Below are positions 17,338 to 24,372 of a DNA stretch of 55,025 bases, in pieces. Source of the DNA: Propionibacteriales bacterium (GTDB lineage Bacteria > Actinomycetota > Actinomycetes > Propionibacteriales > Nocardioidaceae). The DNA lies in NCBI GenBank assembly GCA_025929075.1, contig JAICMS010000004.1, forward strand, positions 1 to 55,025, in the 5' to 3' direction. Each line of letters begins with the position of its first letter. Positions within the stretch are counted from its first letter, which is position 1. The position numbers and the translations under genes are program-made. The notes under the pieces were generated by a model. It was given only the letters and a program-made list of their open reading frames with translations. It was not told where the DNA came from and made no database searches.

Positions 17338-17338
17338 C

Positions 17339-19135
17339 TCAGCTGGTGAGCTCCACCTGCGGCTCCCCGCGCTCCAGGGCCACGGCAGCCCGAACTAGGG
17401 CCAGATGAGAGAACGCCTGCGGGAAGTTGCCGACCATCCGACCACCTGCGGGGTCGTATTCCTCCGACAGCAGCCCGACGTCGTTGGTCAGCGCGACAAG
17501 CTTCCGCATCAGGGCGTGCGCGTCCTTGCTGCGGCCGGCAAGCTCGTAGGCGATCACCAGCCAGAACGAGCAGGCCAGGAACGGGTGCTCCTGTCCCTGC
17601 AGCCCGTCGACCCCGCTGCTGGTCCGGTACCGCAGCACCAGGCCGTCGTGGATCAGGTCCTCCTCCACCGCCTTGATCGTCCCGAGGACCCGCGGGTCGT
17701 CGCCCGGAAGGAAGCCCACTGCCGGGATGAGCAGCAGGGAGGCGTCGACCTCGGTGGTGTCGTAATGCTGGACGAAGGTGCCGCGCTTGTCGTCGAACCC
17801 CTGCGACAGCACCTCTTCGCAGACCTTGTCCCGGATCTCCGTCCAGCGCTCGACGTTTCCCTTGAGCCCGTGTTTGACACAGCCGCAGATCGCCCGGTCG
17901 AAGGCGACCCAGACCATCACCCTGGAGTAGGTGAAGTGTCGTCGGGGGCCGCGGATCTCCCACAGGCCGTTGTCGGGCTGCTCCCAGTTGTCGGCCATGC
18001 AGTCCACCAAGGCGCGCTGCATCTCCCACGACGCCCTCGGTTCGGCGACGCCGCGGCTCCTGGCATGTTCGAGCGCTGCCATGACCTCGCCCAGCACGTC
18101 GGTCTGGACCTGGTCGACCGCACCGTTGCCGGTGCGCACCGGCTTTGAGTCCGCATAGCCCGACAAGTGGTCGAGCTCCCGCTCGGGGATGTCACGGGCG
18201 CCGTCGACGGTGTACATGATCTGCAAATCCTGCGGATCACCGGCGACCGCCCGGAGCAGCCAGTTGCGCCACAGAAGGATCTCCTCGTCGTACCCCGCCG
18301 ACAGCAGGGCCTCGAGGGTGAGCGAGGCGTCGCGCAACCAGCAGAAGCGGTAGTCCCAGTTGCGCTCTCCGCCGAAGTCCTCCGGCAGCGAGGTGGTCGG
18401 GGCGGCGACGATGCCGCCGGTGCCCGAGTGCGTGAGCAGGCGCAGCACGAGCAGCGACCGCAGCACCGCGTCGCGGTAAGGCCCGAAGTAGTCGCAGGTC
18501 TTCGCCCAGTTCTCCGAACGCGCGATCGTCGCCTCCAGGCGCTCCTCCACATCGAGTTGTGCCGGGACTTGGTAATGCGACCGGACCCAGGTCAGCGAGA
18601 AGGTCAGCGTCTCCCCCGCCGCGACGTCGAACAGCTCGACGTGCCGACCGTCCTCTGCCTTTGGCAGCCGCGAGCCGCGCAGGGCCAGCATGTCCGGACC
18701 TGCCACGGCGGTGATCATCGGCTGGCCGTCGCCATCCTTGCCCCGGCTCACCCAGGGCCGGATCTTGCCGTAGCCGAACCGGACGATCCACTCATGTCGC
18801 ATCCGGACCCGCCCGGTGACGCCCTCGATCCGCCGCACGACGTCCGCTCGACCGTCGCCGATCGGCATCAGGTCGATCACCCGCACCTCGCCATCGGCGG
18901 TCCGGTGAGTTGTCTCCAAGACGAACGTGTTGCCCAGGTAGCGGCGCGTCGACTCGGCCTCCTCGGCAGGGCCGATCAGCCAGCGTCCGTTGTGCCGGTC
19001 GCCGAGCAGCGCGGCGAAGCAGGCGGCAGAGTCGAAGCGCGGCAGGCACAGCCAATCGATCGAGCCCGTTCGGCCGACCAGCGCGGCGGTACCGGTGTCG
19101 CCGAGGATGGCGTAGTCCTCGATGGGCAGCGTCAT
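17339..19135 (-). CDS. Glycoside hydrolase family 15 protein (trehalase-like)
   Basis: A 598-residue cytoplasmic enzyme: an N-terminal trehalase-like beta-rich domain (from PIEDYAILGDTGTAALVGRTGSIDWLCLPRFDS), then an (alpha/alpha)6 GH15 barrel with the family signature FGGERNWDYRFCWLRDAS near residue 255 and WEIRGPRRHFTYSRVMVWVAFDRA near 390, where a catalytic Glu is expected. Actinobacterial proteins of this architecture include the mycobacterial trehalase, so hydrolysis of trehalose or another alpha-glucoside is the best guess. No signal peptide. ATG seven bases after TACGCT. Confidence 0.9.
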   Translation of the reverse strand: MTLPIEDYAILGDTGTAALVGRTGSIDWLCLPRFDSAACFAALLGDRHNGRWLIGPAEEAESTRRYLGNTFVLETTHRTADGEVRVIDLMPIGDGRADVVRRIEGVTGRVRMRHEWIVRFGYGKIRPWVSRGKDGDGQPMITAVAGPDMLALRGSRLPKAEDGRHVELFDVAAGETLTFSLTWVRSHYQVPAQLDVEERLEATIARSENWAKTCDYFGPYRDAVLRSLLVLRLLTHSGTGGIVAAPTTSLPEDFGGERNWDYRFCWLRDASLTLEALLSAGYDEEILLWRNWLLRAVAGDPQDLQIMYTVDGARDIPERELDHLSGYADSKPVRTGNGAVDQVQTDVLGEVMAALEHARSRGVAEPRASWEMQRALVDCMADNWEQPDNGLWEIRGPRRHFTYSRVMVWVAFDRAICGCVKHGLKGNVERWTEIRDKVCEEVLSQGFDDKRGTFVQHYDTTEVDASLLLIPAVGFLPGDDPRVLGTIKAVEEDLIHDGLVLRYRTSSGVDGLQGQEHPFLACSFWLVIAYELAGRSKDAHALMRKLVALTNDVGLLSEEYDPAGGRMVGNFPQAFSHLALVRAAVALERGEPQVELTS

Positions 19136-19142
19136 GGGTTCG

Positions 19143-19148
19143 AGCGTA
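19143..19148 (-). promoter_or_regulatory. -10 box of the GH15 gene (leaderless type)
   Basis: TACGCT on the minus strand, 7 bases before the ATG at 19135. Confidence 0.5.
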
Positions 19149-19199
19149 GGGGGTCCACCGGTGACCGGCAGCCGCTAGCCTGGGCGGCCAGGAGGTGGG

Positions 19200-19430
19200 A
19201 TGGAGTACGAGTTCCGGCGCTTCCAGCTGCCCCGCACGATGGCTCGGTCAGCGGTCCGGCGACTGCTCACCGATCAGGCGGAGTACGGCGGGTGGGAGCT
19301 GGCCAGGGTCCGGCTCTACGCCGACGGGTCGCGCAAGGTCGAGCTCCGCCGCCGCATCATCCGCATCCGCCCGTTCCCGGCCCGCGACACCTCCGCCTAC
19401 GCCGGCACCCCACCCCTCCCCATGCTCTAA
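19200..19430 (+). CDS. DUF5703 family small protein
   Basis: A 76-residue basic protein (MEYEFRRFQLPRTMARSAV, then GGWELARVRLYADGSRKVELRRRI) that matches the DUF5703 family of short actinobacterial proteins, often next to an M20 peptidase as here. Function unknown. Unlike most genes around it, it has a clear ribosome site, AGGAGG at 19190-19195, four bases before the ATG, and a candidate -10 (TAGCCT, 19176-19181) that would give a short leader. It ends just before a large hairpin. Confidence 0.85.
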   Translation: MEYEFRRFQLPRTMARSAVRRLLTDQAEYGGWELARVRLYADGSRKVELRRRIIRIRPFPARDTSAYAGTPPLPML

Positions 19431-19438
19431 AAAATCCC

Positions 19439-19499
19439 GCCGAGGCGGCAAGAATGCCGCGGCTTTGTCGGCGTGTTGCGGCGTTCTTGGCGCCTCGGC
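19439..19499 (-). terminator. Rho-independent terminator of the M20 peptidase gene
   Basis: Arms 19439-19460 and 19478-19499 pair over 22 positions with one G:G mismatch and one G:T pair, around a 17-base loop. On the minus strand the hairpin is followed by GGGATTTTTT, a proper T-run, and it lies 26 bases after the peptidase stop. It may also slow transcripts from the convergent DUF5703 gene. Confidence 0.75.
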
Positions 19500-19525
19500 A
19501 GCTCGGGGTAGCCGAACTCGCGACT

Positions 19526-20830
19526 TCAGGCCCGGTCGAGGAAGTCGTCGAAGACCCGAGCGGAGAACTCCAACGCGTCCACGGGAACCCGTTCGTCGAC
19601 CCCGTGGAAGAGGCCGGTGAAATCGAGATCGGCCGGCAGCCGGAGCGGCGAGAAGCCGAAGCAGCGGATACCCAACCGGTTCCAGGCCTTGGCGTCGGTG
19701 CCACCGGACATCAGGAACGGGAGCACGGTGCCTTCCGGATCGGCGGCGATGAGGGACGCCGTCATCGCCTCGACGAGGTCGCCGTCGAAGGAGGTCTCCA
19801 ACGCGGCGTCATGGACGAGGAGCTCGTAGCTGACGTCGTGGGGCAGGAGCGACCGAACAGTCTCGAAGAACTCCTCCTCGTAACCGGGCAAGAAGCGGCC
19901 ATCGATGGCCGCGGTCGCTTCACCGGGTATGACGTTGTGCTTGTAGCCGGCCTGGAGCATCGTCGGGTTGGCCGTGTTCCGGATGACTGCTGCGAGCATC
20001 CGGGCGGCCGGCCCGAAGCTGTCCAGGAGGTCGTCGACGGTGTCTTCGTCGACGGGGCGACCGGTGAGCTCCGACACCTCCTCCAGAAGGGCGCCCATCG
20101 CTGGAGTGAGCCGCACCGGCCATCGGTGGCCACCGATCGCGGCGACCGCCTCCCCGATCGCCGTAACGGCGTTGTCGGTGTTGCGCATCGAGCCGTGGCC
20201 GGCAGTGCCATGGGCTCTCAGCCGTAGCCAGGCGATCCCCTTCTCGGCTGTCTCTACCAAGTAGAGCCGCTTGCCGGCCACCGTAGTGGAGAAACCGCCC
20301 ACCTCGCCGACGGCCTCGGTGCACCCTTCGAACAGGTCGGGTCGCTGGTCGACCAAGGCGTGCGCACCCGCCGTACTGCCTGCTTCCTCGTCGGCGGTGA
20401 AGGCGATCGTGAGCGCCCGTGCCGGCGGTTGGTCGGCGCGGACCCTGGAGCGGATGGTCGAGAGGATCGCGGCGTCGAAGTCCTTCATGTCGACCGCTCC
20501 CCGACCCCAGAGGTAGCCGTCCTGCACTTCTCCGGAAAACGGGTCGACCTTCCAGTCGGCCTTGGCTGCCGGCACGACGTCGAGGTGACCGTGCACCAGC
20601 AACCGGTCGGTCGCGTTCGGATCGCCCCAGTGGGCGACCAGCGACGTGCGCCCGTGCTCCGGTTCGAAGACCTCGGGCTCGAGCCCGACCTCGGAGAGCA
20701 GTCCGGCCACATGCTCGGCGACGGCTCGCTCCCCCGGCCCGGAGCCGTCGCCGTAGTTGGTGCTGTCGATGCGGATCAGGTCGCGACAAATCTCGGTGAC
20801 CTCCGCGGCGGGTTCATAGGGCTTGGTCAT
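19526..20830 (-). CDS. M20/M25/M40 family metallopeptidase
   Basis: A 434-residue di-zinc exopeptidase or amidohydrolase. Metal and catalytic residues are visible in order: HGHLDVVP (His and the nearby Asp), WGRGAVDMKDF (bridging Asp), TADEEAGS (catalytic Glu pair), and the C-terminal FHGVDERVP (His). The dimerisation domain lies between, including RAHGTAGHGSMRNTDNAV. Related proteins include DapE-like and carboxypeptidase-like enzymes; the substrate is not evident. The ATG at 20830 (MTKPYEP) has CAAGAT six bases upstream, a leaderless arrangement; the frame extends upstream without homology. Confidence 0.92.
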   Translation of the reverse strand: MTKPYEPAAEVTEICRDLIRIDSTNYGDGSGPGERAVAEHVAGLLSEVGLEPEVFEPEHGRTSLVAHWGDPNATDRLLVHGHLDVVPAAKADWKVDPFSGEVQDGYLWGRGAVDMKDFDAAILSTIRSRVRADQPPARALTIAFTADEEAGSTAGAHALVDQRPDLFEGCTEAVGEVGGFSTTVAGKRLYLVETAEKGIAWLRLRAHGTAGHGSMRNTDNAVTAIGEAVAAIGGHRWPVRLTPAMGALLEEVSELTGRPVDEDTVDDLLDSFGPAARMLAAVIRNTANPTMLQAGYKHNVIPGEATAAIDGRFLPGYEEEFFETVRSLLPHDVSYELLVHDAALETSFDGDLVEAMTASLIAADPEGTVLPFLMSGGTDAKAWNRLGIRCFGFSPLRLPADLDFTGLFHGVDERVPVDALEFSARVFDDFLDRA

Positions 20831-20836
20831 CCGTCC

Positions 20837-20842
20837 ATCTTG
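20837..20842 (-). promoter_or_regulatory. -10-like box of the M20 gene (leaderless type)
   Basis: CAAGAT on the minus strand, 6 bases before the ATG at 20830. The first base departs from TANNNT, so it is weak on its own. Confidence 0.4.
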
Positions 20843-20916
20843 CCCCGTTGAAGGGGATCGGGCGCCCCACCGCTTTGCTAAAGTGGCATGGCTGAGCCGC
20901 AGGCTCCGCACACCAC

Positions 20917-21005
20917 GTCCGGGTGGCGGAATAGGTAGACGCGCTAGCTTGAGGTGCTAGTGCCCGTATTAGGGCATGGGGGTTCAAGTCCCCCCTCGGA
21001 CACCA
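20917..21005 (+). tRNA. tRNA-Leu (anticodon GAG)
   Basis: Class-II tRNA folded by eye: acceptor GTCCGGG (20917-20923) pairs with CTCGGAC (20995-21001), followed by A and an encoded CCA. The anticodon stem CTAGC/GCTAG encloses the loop TTGAGGT, giving anticodon GAG (reads CUC/CUU). A long variable arm (TGCCC...GGGCA) and the T-arm GGGGG-TTCAAGT-CCCCC complete it. A possible promoter -10, TAAAGT, lies about 35 bases upstream. Confidence 0.95.
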
Positions 21006-21041
21006 CTCGCGAACTTGTCGGACACGTGGGGGTTCTGTTCC

Positions 21042-21197
21042 ATGAGGCCGGTCGCCTTGCCGGGGTCTCACCTGCGCACGCTGGACGCGCTGCCCCTCGC
21101 CACGGCGCTGAGGGTGGACGCGAGCGTGGTCCTGACGTACGACGAGCGCTAGGCGGCCGCCGCTAGGCGTCTGGGCTTGCCCGTCGAGTCTGCCTGA
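21042..21197 (+). pseudogene. VapC-type PIN-domain toxin, C-terminal remnant with internal stop
   Basis: Read from 21042, the frame gives LRTLDALPLATALRVDAS, then VVLTYDER, a TAG at 21150-21152, then AAAARRLGLPVESA and TGA at 21195-21197. This is the C-terminal third of VapC toxins (LDAxHLATAL ... TYDxR ... AARxLGLPV), with an amber stop where a sense codon is expected. Just upstream another frame gives HEAGRLAG, which fits the segment normally before LRSLDA, so a frameshift is also likely. The first two thirds, with the catalytic acids, are absent. It starts 37 bases after tRNA-Leu. Confidence 0.7.
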
Positions 21198-21203
21198 CCC
21201 GAT

Positions 21204-21464
21204 TCAGCGGCCGTAGTGGTAGCGGCACGCCGCGATCCGAATCTCGGTCTCCGTGACCTTGTAGACGAGCCGGTGCTCGTCGGTGACCCGTCGCGACCAA
21301 TAGCCGGCGAAGTCATGCTTGAGCGGCTCAGGTTTGCCGATTCCGGTGTTGCCGTTGCGCTGGATGTCTTGGATCAGCGTGTTGATCCGCTTGAGGATCT
21401 TGCGGTCCTGAGCCTGCCACCACAGATAGTCCTCCCAGGCATGCGCGTCCCAGACCAGGAGCAA
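21204..21464 (-). CDS. yoeB: Txe/YoeB family addiction module toxin
   Basis: An 86-residue ribosome-dependent mRNA interferase. Family marks are WEDYLWWQ near the start, the KPEPLKHDFAGYWSRRVTDEHRLVYKV core containing the catalytic Glu and Arg, and the C-terminal CRYHY (His/Tyr pair). It appears intact. The start is a TTG at 21464, which places the protein in register with other YoeB toxins; no ATG or GTG fits better. It follows the antitoxin gene by two bases, the usual antitoxin-first order. Confidence 0.92.
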   Translation of the reverse strand: MLLVWDAHAWEDYLWWQAQDRKILKRINTLIQDIQRNGNTGIGKPEPLKHDFAGYWSRRVTDEHRLVYKVTETEIRIAACRYHYGR

Positions 21465-21466
21465 AG

Positions 21467-21724
21467 TCAGTCGGCGTCGGACAGATCGTGCTGCTCGCCG
21501 CGGCCAGTCTCAAGACGCTCCATGGCGTCGAGCAGTCGACGAGCATTGGCCGGCGAGCGCATCAGATAGGCGGTCTCACGGAGCGATTCGAAGTCAGCGA
21601 GGGACACAATTACCACCGGATCATGTCCGGCACGGGTGATCACGATTTCCTCGCGGTCGTCAACCACGCTGTCGAGGACCTCGGCGTAACGGGCCCGCGA
21701 CTCGGTATAGCTCATTGTCTTCAC
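21467..21724 (-). CDS. yefM: YefM/Phd family antitoxin
   Basis: An 85-residue antitoxin and autorepressor. The N-terminal DNA-binding Phd/YefM fold is evident in MSYTESRARYAEVLDSVVDDREEIVITRAGHDPVVIVSLADFESL, and the C-terminal part (LMRSPANARRLLDAMERLETG) is the YoeB-binding tail. I take the GTG at 21724, since AGGAGG lies four bases before it; the ATG three codons later is 13 bases away. Upstream lies a twin TGTACG operator. Confidence 0.9.
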   Translation of the reverse strand: MKTMSYTESRARYAEVLDSVVDDREEIVITRAGHDPVVIVSLADFESLRETAYLMRSPANARRLLDAMERLETGRGEQHDLSDAD

Positions 21725-21735
21725 AACGCCTCCTA

Positions 21736-21753
21736 CGTACAGGAAAGCGTACA
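21736..21753 (-). promoter_or_regulatory. YefM-YoeB operator, twin TGTACG repeats
   Basis: On the minus strand TGTACG occurs at 21753-21748 and 21741-21736, separated by 6 bases, so the centres are 12 bp apart. The E. coli yefM-yoeB operator also uses TGTACA cores with 12-bp centre spacing (established knowledge). The repeats sit immediately upstream of the ribosome site of yefM and include a TACGCT that could be the -10. Confidence 0.6.
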
Positions 21754-21803
21754 TGGGCCTCCGGGCAGGCACAACCTCATTGCGGCACAGAAACCCCGAC
21801 AAT

Positions 21804-21843
21804 GGGCAAGGGCCGCCGCGAGCACGCGCGACGGGCCTTGCCC
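21804..21843. terminator. Possible stem-loop after the DGPF gene
   Basis: GGGCAAGG (21804-21811) pairs with CCTTGCCC (21836-21843); the GC-rich 24 bases between can pair further but imperfectly. It is 28 bases past the DGPF-gene stop, between it and yefM. No T-run, so termination is uncertain. Confidence 0.4.
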
Positions 21844-21870
21844 CTGCCCCTGTCTAAAGAGCACTTCATG

Positions 21871-22233
21871 TCAGGCGAGGCCCTCGAAAGGCCGGACCTC
21901 AACCTTCCCTCGGCAGGCCTTGGATCCCTCGGCCGCGAGCTTCAGCGCCACGTCGAGGTCTGGCGCGTCGATCACCCAGAAGCCGCCGATGACCTCCTTG
22001 GTCTCCAGGTAAGGGCCGTCGGTCACGACCGGTGACTCGCCCTGGCCGTCGACGACGGTCGCCGTCGATGCAGGCTCCAACCCGCCGGCGAACACCCAGT
22101 AGCCGTCAGCATGCAGCTTGTCGTTGAACGCCCCGGTTGCGGCGAACGCCTCCTCCATTTGCTCCTTGGAGCCGTAGTTGCCGAACTCGTTCCGCTCGGC
22201 GGGGCCGTGCACGGTCAAAAGGTAGTGCGTCAT
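21871..22233 (-). CDS. YCII-related / DGPF domain protein
   Basis: A 120-residue protein of the DGPF group (PF03795), with the name motif as DGPYLETKEVIGGFWVID and the opening MTHYLLTVHGP. Such proteins are often encoded beside ECF sigma factors, though none is here; some related YciI proteins have enzyme-like folds with a His-Asp pair, but activity is unproven. The ATG at 22233 has GGAGGAG seven bases before it, a leadered gene. Confidence 0.88.
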   Translation of the reverse strand: MTHYLLTVHGPAERNEFGNYGSKEQMEEAFAATGAFNDKLHADGYWVFAGGLEPASTATVVDGQGESPVVTDGPYLETKEVIGGFWVIDAPDLDVALKLAAEGSKACRGKVEVRPFEGLA

Positions 22234-22328
22234 CACACTTCTCCTCCGCTTCGGGCGGTCCGGATGACCGCCTTCACCCATACCACGGACGGCATTGCGC
22301 CGATACGACAAACTGCCACACTCGCCCT

Positions 22329-22652
22329 GTGGACATCGAGAGCTTTCACCAGCTAGTGGATTCGCTGGAGGGAGTTCGGCGCACCGGTACCGAAGGCGCC
22401 GCCCGGTGGCAATTCCGCGGTCGGTTGATTGCTCGACAGACCGACGCCTCCCACGTCGTCGTCAGGGTCCCCTTCGACGTACGCGACGTGCTGGTGCGCC
22501 AGCACCCCGACGCCTTCTCGGTGCCGCCGCGCTTGGCCAAGCACATGATGGTGGTGGCTGACCTCGCTGTTGCCGACGACGGAGCTCTGGAGGACGCTGT
22601 GAACTCGGCGTGGCGGCTCCAAGCGAGTGCGGGTCCGGGCCGGGACCCGTAG
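22329..22652 (+). CDS. MmcQ/YjbR family protein
   Basis: A 107-residue CyaY-like protein of the MmcQ/YjbR family, recognised from WQFRGRLIARQTDASHVVVRVPFDVRDVLVRQHPDAFSVPP and HMMVVADLAV near the end. DNA binding is assumed for the family from structure, without a defined role. The GTG at 22329 is six bases after CACACT (22317-22322), a weak leaderless-type -10, with no ribosome site. Divergent from the DGPF gene. Confidence 0.85.
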   Translation: MDIESFHQLVDSLEGVRRTGTEGAARWQFRGRLIARQTDASHVVVRVPFDVRDVLVRQHPDAFSVPPRLAKHMMVVADLAVADDGALEDAVNSAWRLQASAGPGRDP

Positions 22653-22684
22653 CTGATCCGATATCCGGTGGCCCTGGGCGGCGC

Positions 22685-23266
22685 ATGTCGACAAGCATGG
22701 CCAGAGTGAATGATCAAGCGACTCGATGGACCAAGGCCACCGTCTACCCCGACATGTGGGTTGATCCCGACGACGACCCCCGCAACAGTGACGGGGTCAG
22801 CCCGGACGGCGAGCTGGCGACTCTTCAGGACTATCTCACCAGCTACCGGCTCACGCTTCGCATGAAATGCGACGGCCTTGACGCCGAGCAGCTCGCTCGT
22901 CGGTCGGTGCCGCCCTCCACCATGTCGCTGCTCGGTCTGCTCCGGCATCTCGCCGCAGCCGAACGCGACTGGCGCAACTGGATCACAACTGGTGATTCCC
23001 TGTCGAAGTTGTACGGCGGCAGTGACGCCGACTTCGACGGCGCCCTCGCCGACCAGCAGGTGATCGACGACGCCTACGCAAACCTTGACCGCGAACAGGC
23101 CGCCACGGACGCGGAACTGGCTGAACACCGAGATCTCGGAGAGCGACTCGGGAAGGATCGCATCGCGGTCAGAGAGCTGCTGGTGCACCGGATAGAGGAG
23201 TACGCCAGGCACTGCGGTCACGCCGATCTCTTGCGAGAGTGCATCGACGGCCGCGTCGGCCAGTGA
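22685..23266 (+). CDS. DinB/DUF664 family protein
   Basis: About 193 residues, four-helix DinB-like fold of the DUF664 group, annotated by some as mycothiol-dependent transferases. Family marks are LQDYLTSYRLTLRMKCDGL, PPSTMSLLGLLRHLAAAERDW (first His ligand) and the C-terminal VHRIEEYARHCGHADLLRECIDG, with His residues of the metal-binding triad. The start is uncertain between ATG 22685 and ATG 22697; neither has a strong ribosome site. The next intact paralogue lies 95 bases downstream. Confidence 0.85.
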   Translation: MSTSMARVNDQATRWTKATVYPDMWVDPDDDPRNSDGVSPDGELATLQDYLTSYRLTLRMKCDGLDAEQLARRSVPPSTMSLLGLLRHLAAAERDWRNWITTGDSLSKLYGGSDADFDGALADQQVIDDAYANLDREQAATDAELAEHRDLGERLGKDRIAVRELLVHRIEEYARHCGHADLLRECIDGRVGQ

Positions 23267-23361
23267 GCTGAGCGACGGCCGGGCGCGGCGCCACCAAGGC
23301 CGCCGCGGGATCCACCCACGGAACCCCCTGCTCCGTGTTAGAGAGGGCCTGGAGGCAGTCA

Positions 23362-23862
23362 ATGACAACGTCCGATGAGAGCGCACTCCTGATCAGCGCC
23401 TTGGACTCCGTACGCCGACACGTGCTCGGCATCCTCGACGGGCTCGATGAGGAACAGTTGCGCAGACCTGTGCTGCCCTCGGGGTGGAGTTGCCTGACCC
23501 TGGTAAACCACCTGGCGATGGACGACGAGCGGTTCTGGTTCCGCGGCACGGTTGCGGCAGAGCCGGAGGTGATAGCCGATGTCGCCAACGGTGTGTCCGG
23601 ATGGGAGCTGCCGCCCGAGGTGTCGTCCGTGGAGGTCTTCGAGCGCTATCGCGTCGAGGCTCAGCGCACCGATGAGATCATCGAGGCGACCCCACTCGAC
23701 GCCGCACCGGCATGGTGGCCGGACGATCTGTTCGGCGGCTTCCGGATGGACAACCTCCGCGAGGTGATCGCGCATGTGCTCATAGAGACCGCCACTCACG
23801 CTGGCCACCTCGACGCCGCACGCGAGCTGATCGACGGCCGCACCTGGCTGGTGCTCGACTAA
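23362..23862 (+). CDS. DinB/DUF664 family protein, second copy
   Basis: A 166-residue paralogue of the preceding gene: VRRHVLGILDGLDEEQLRRP, SGWSCLTLVNHLAMDDERFWF and VIAHVLIETATHAGHLDAARELIDG carry the His metal-ligand pattern of the fold. Sequence identity with the first copy is limited, so this is not a recent duplication. The ATG at 23362 has GGAGG six bases upstream. Role unknown; a mycothiol-linked detoxification function is suggested only by family membership. Confidence 0.88.
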   Translation: MTTSDESALLISALDSVRRHVLGILDGLDEEQLRRPVLPSGWSCLTLVNHLAMDDERFWFRGTVAAEPEVIADVANGVSGWELPPEVSSVEVFERYRVEAQRTDEIIEATPLDAAPAWWPDDLFGGFRMDNLREVIAHVLIETATHAGHLDAARELIDGRTWLVLD

Positions 23863-23883
23863 CGCCGGCGGTGAGTCCGAGCG

Positions 23884-24372
23884 TCAGGCAGTGGGCTGCG
23901 AAGCCGAGGCGCTGGACTTGAGCAGCAGGTCGGCTCCCACGAGACGATCGGCCAGCGCCGTCAGCGCTGGGAGTGCCGACGCCAGGAGGGCACGCTGGTC
24001 GCCATCGAGGGTAGCGATCGCCTCGGCCAGCTCGCCAGTGCTCTCTGTCCGGAGTTGCTCCAGGGCCTGGCTGCCGCGATCGCTCAGGCTGAGCAAACAG
24101 GCCCGGCGGTCCGCAGGATCGGGCTCACGACGGATCCAGTCCCCCTCCTCGAGCACCTCGCTCAGCCGCGACATGCTCGCGGCGGAGATGTTGAGTACGG
24201 CGGCGAGGTCGCCTGCCCGAAGCGGCCCGGACTTGTCCAGGACCACCATCGCGGTGAGCCGGGTGGGCGTGACGCCCTGTCGGGCCAGCGGAGCGCGCAG
24301 CGCATACCCGAGTCGGTTGACGACCGTGCGCAGGCCGCCGGCCAGCTCGGCGACGTCCGCGCTGGCGCTCAC
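23884..24372 (-). CDS. MarR family transcriptional regulator
   Basis: A 162-residue winged-helix regulator. The DNA-binding part is LRAGDLAAVLNISAASMSRLSEVLEEGDWIRREPDPADRRACLLSLSDRG (helix-turn-helix, then the wing with the DxRR motif); flanking helices provide dimerisation. The GTG start overlaps the exporter stop (GTGA), so it is translated from the same message as the MFS pump and probably represses it. A palindrome in the promoter at 26211-26230 is the likely binding site. Confidence 0.93.
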   Translation of the reverse strand: MSASADVAELAGGLRTVVNRLGYALRAPLARQGVTPTRLTAMVVLDKSGPLRAGDLAAVLNISAASMSRLSEVLEEGDWIRREPDPADRRACLLSLSDRGSQALEQLRTESTGELAEAIATLDGDQRALLASALPALTALADRLVGADLLLKSSASASQPTA

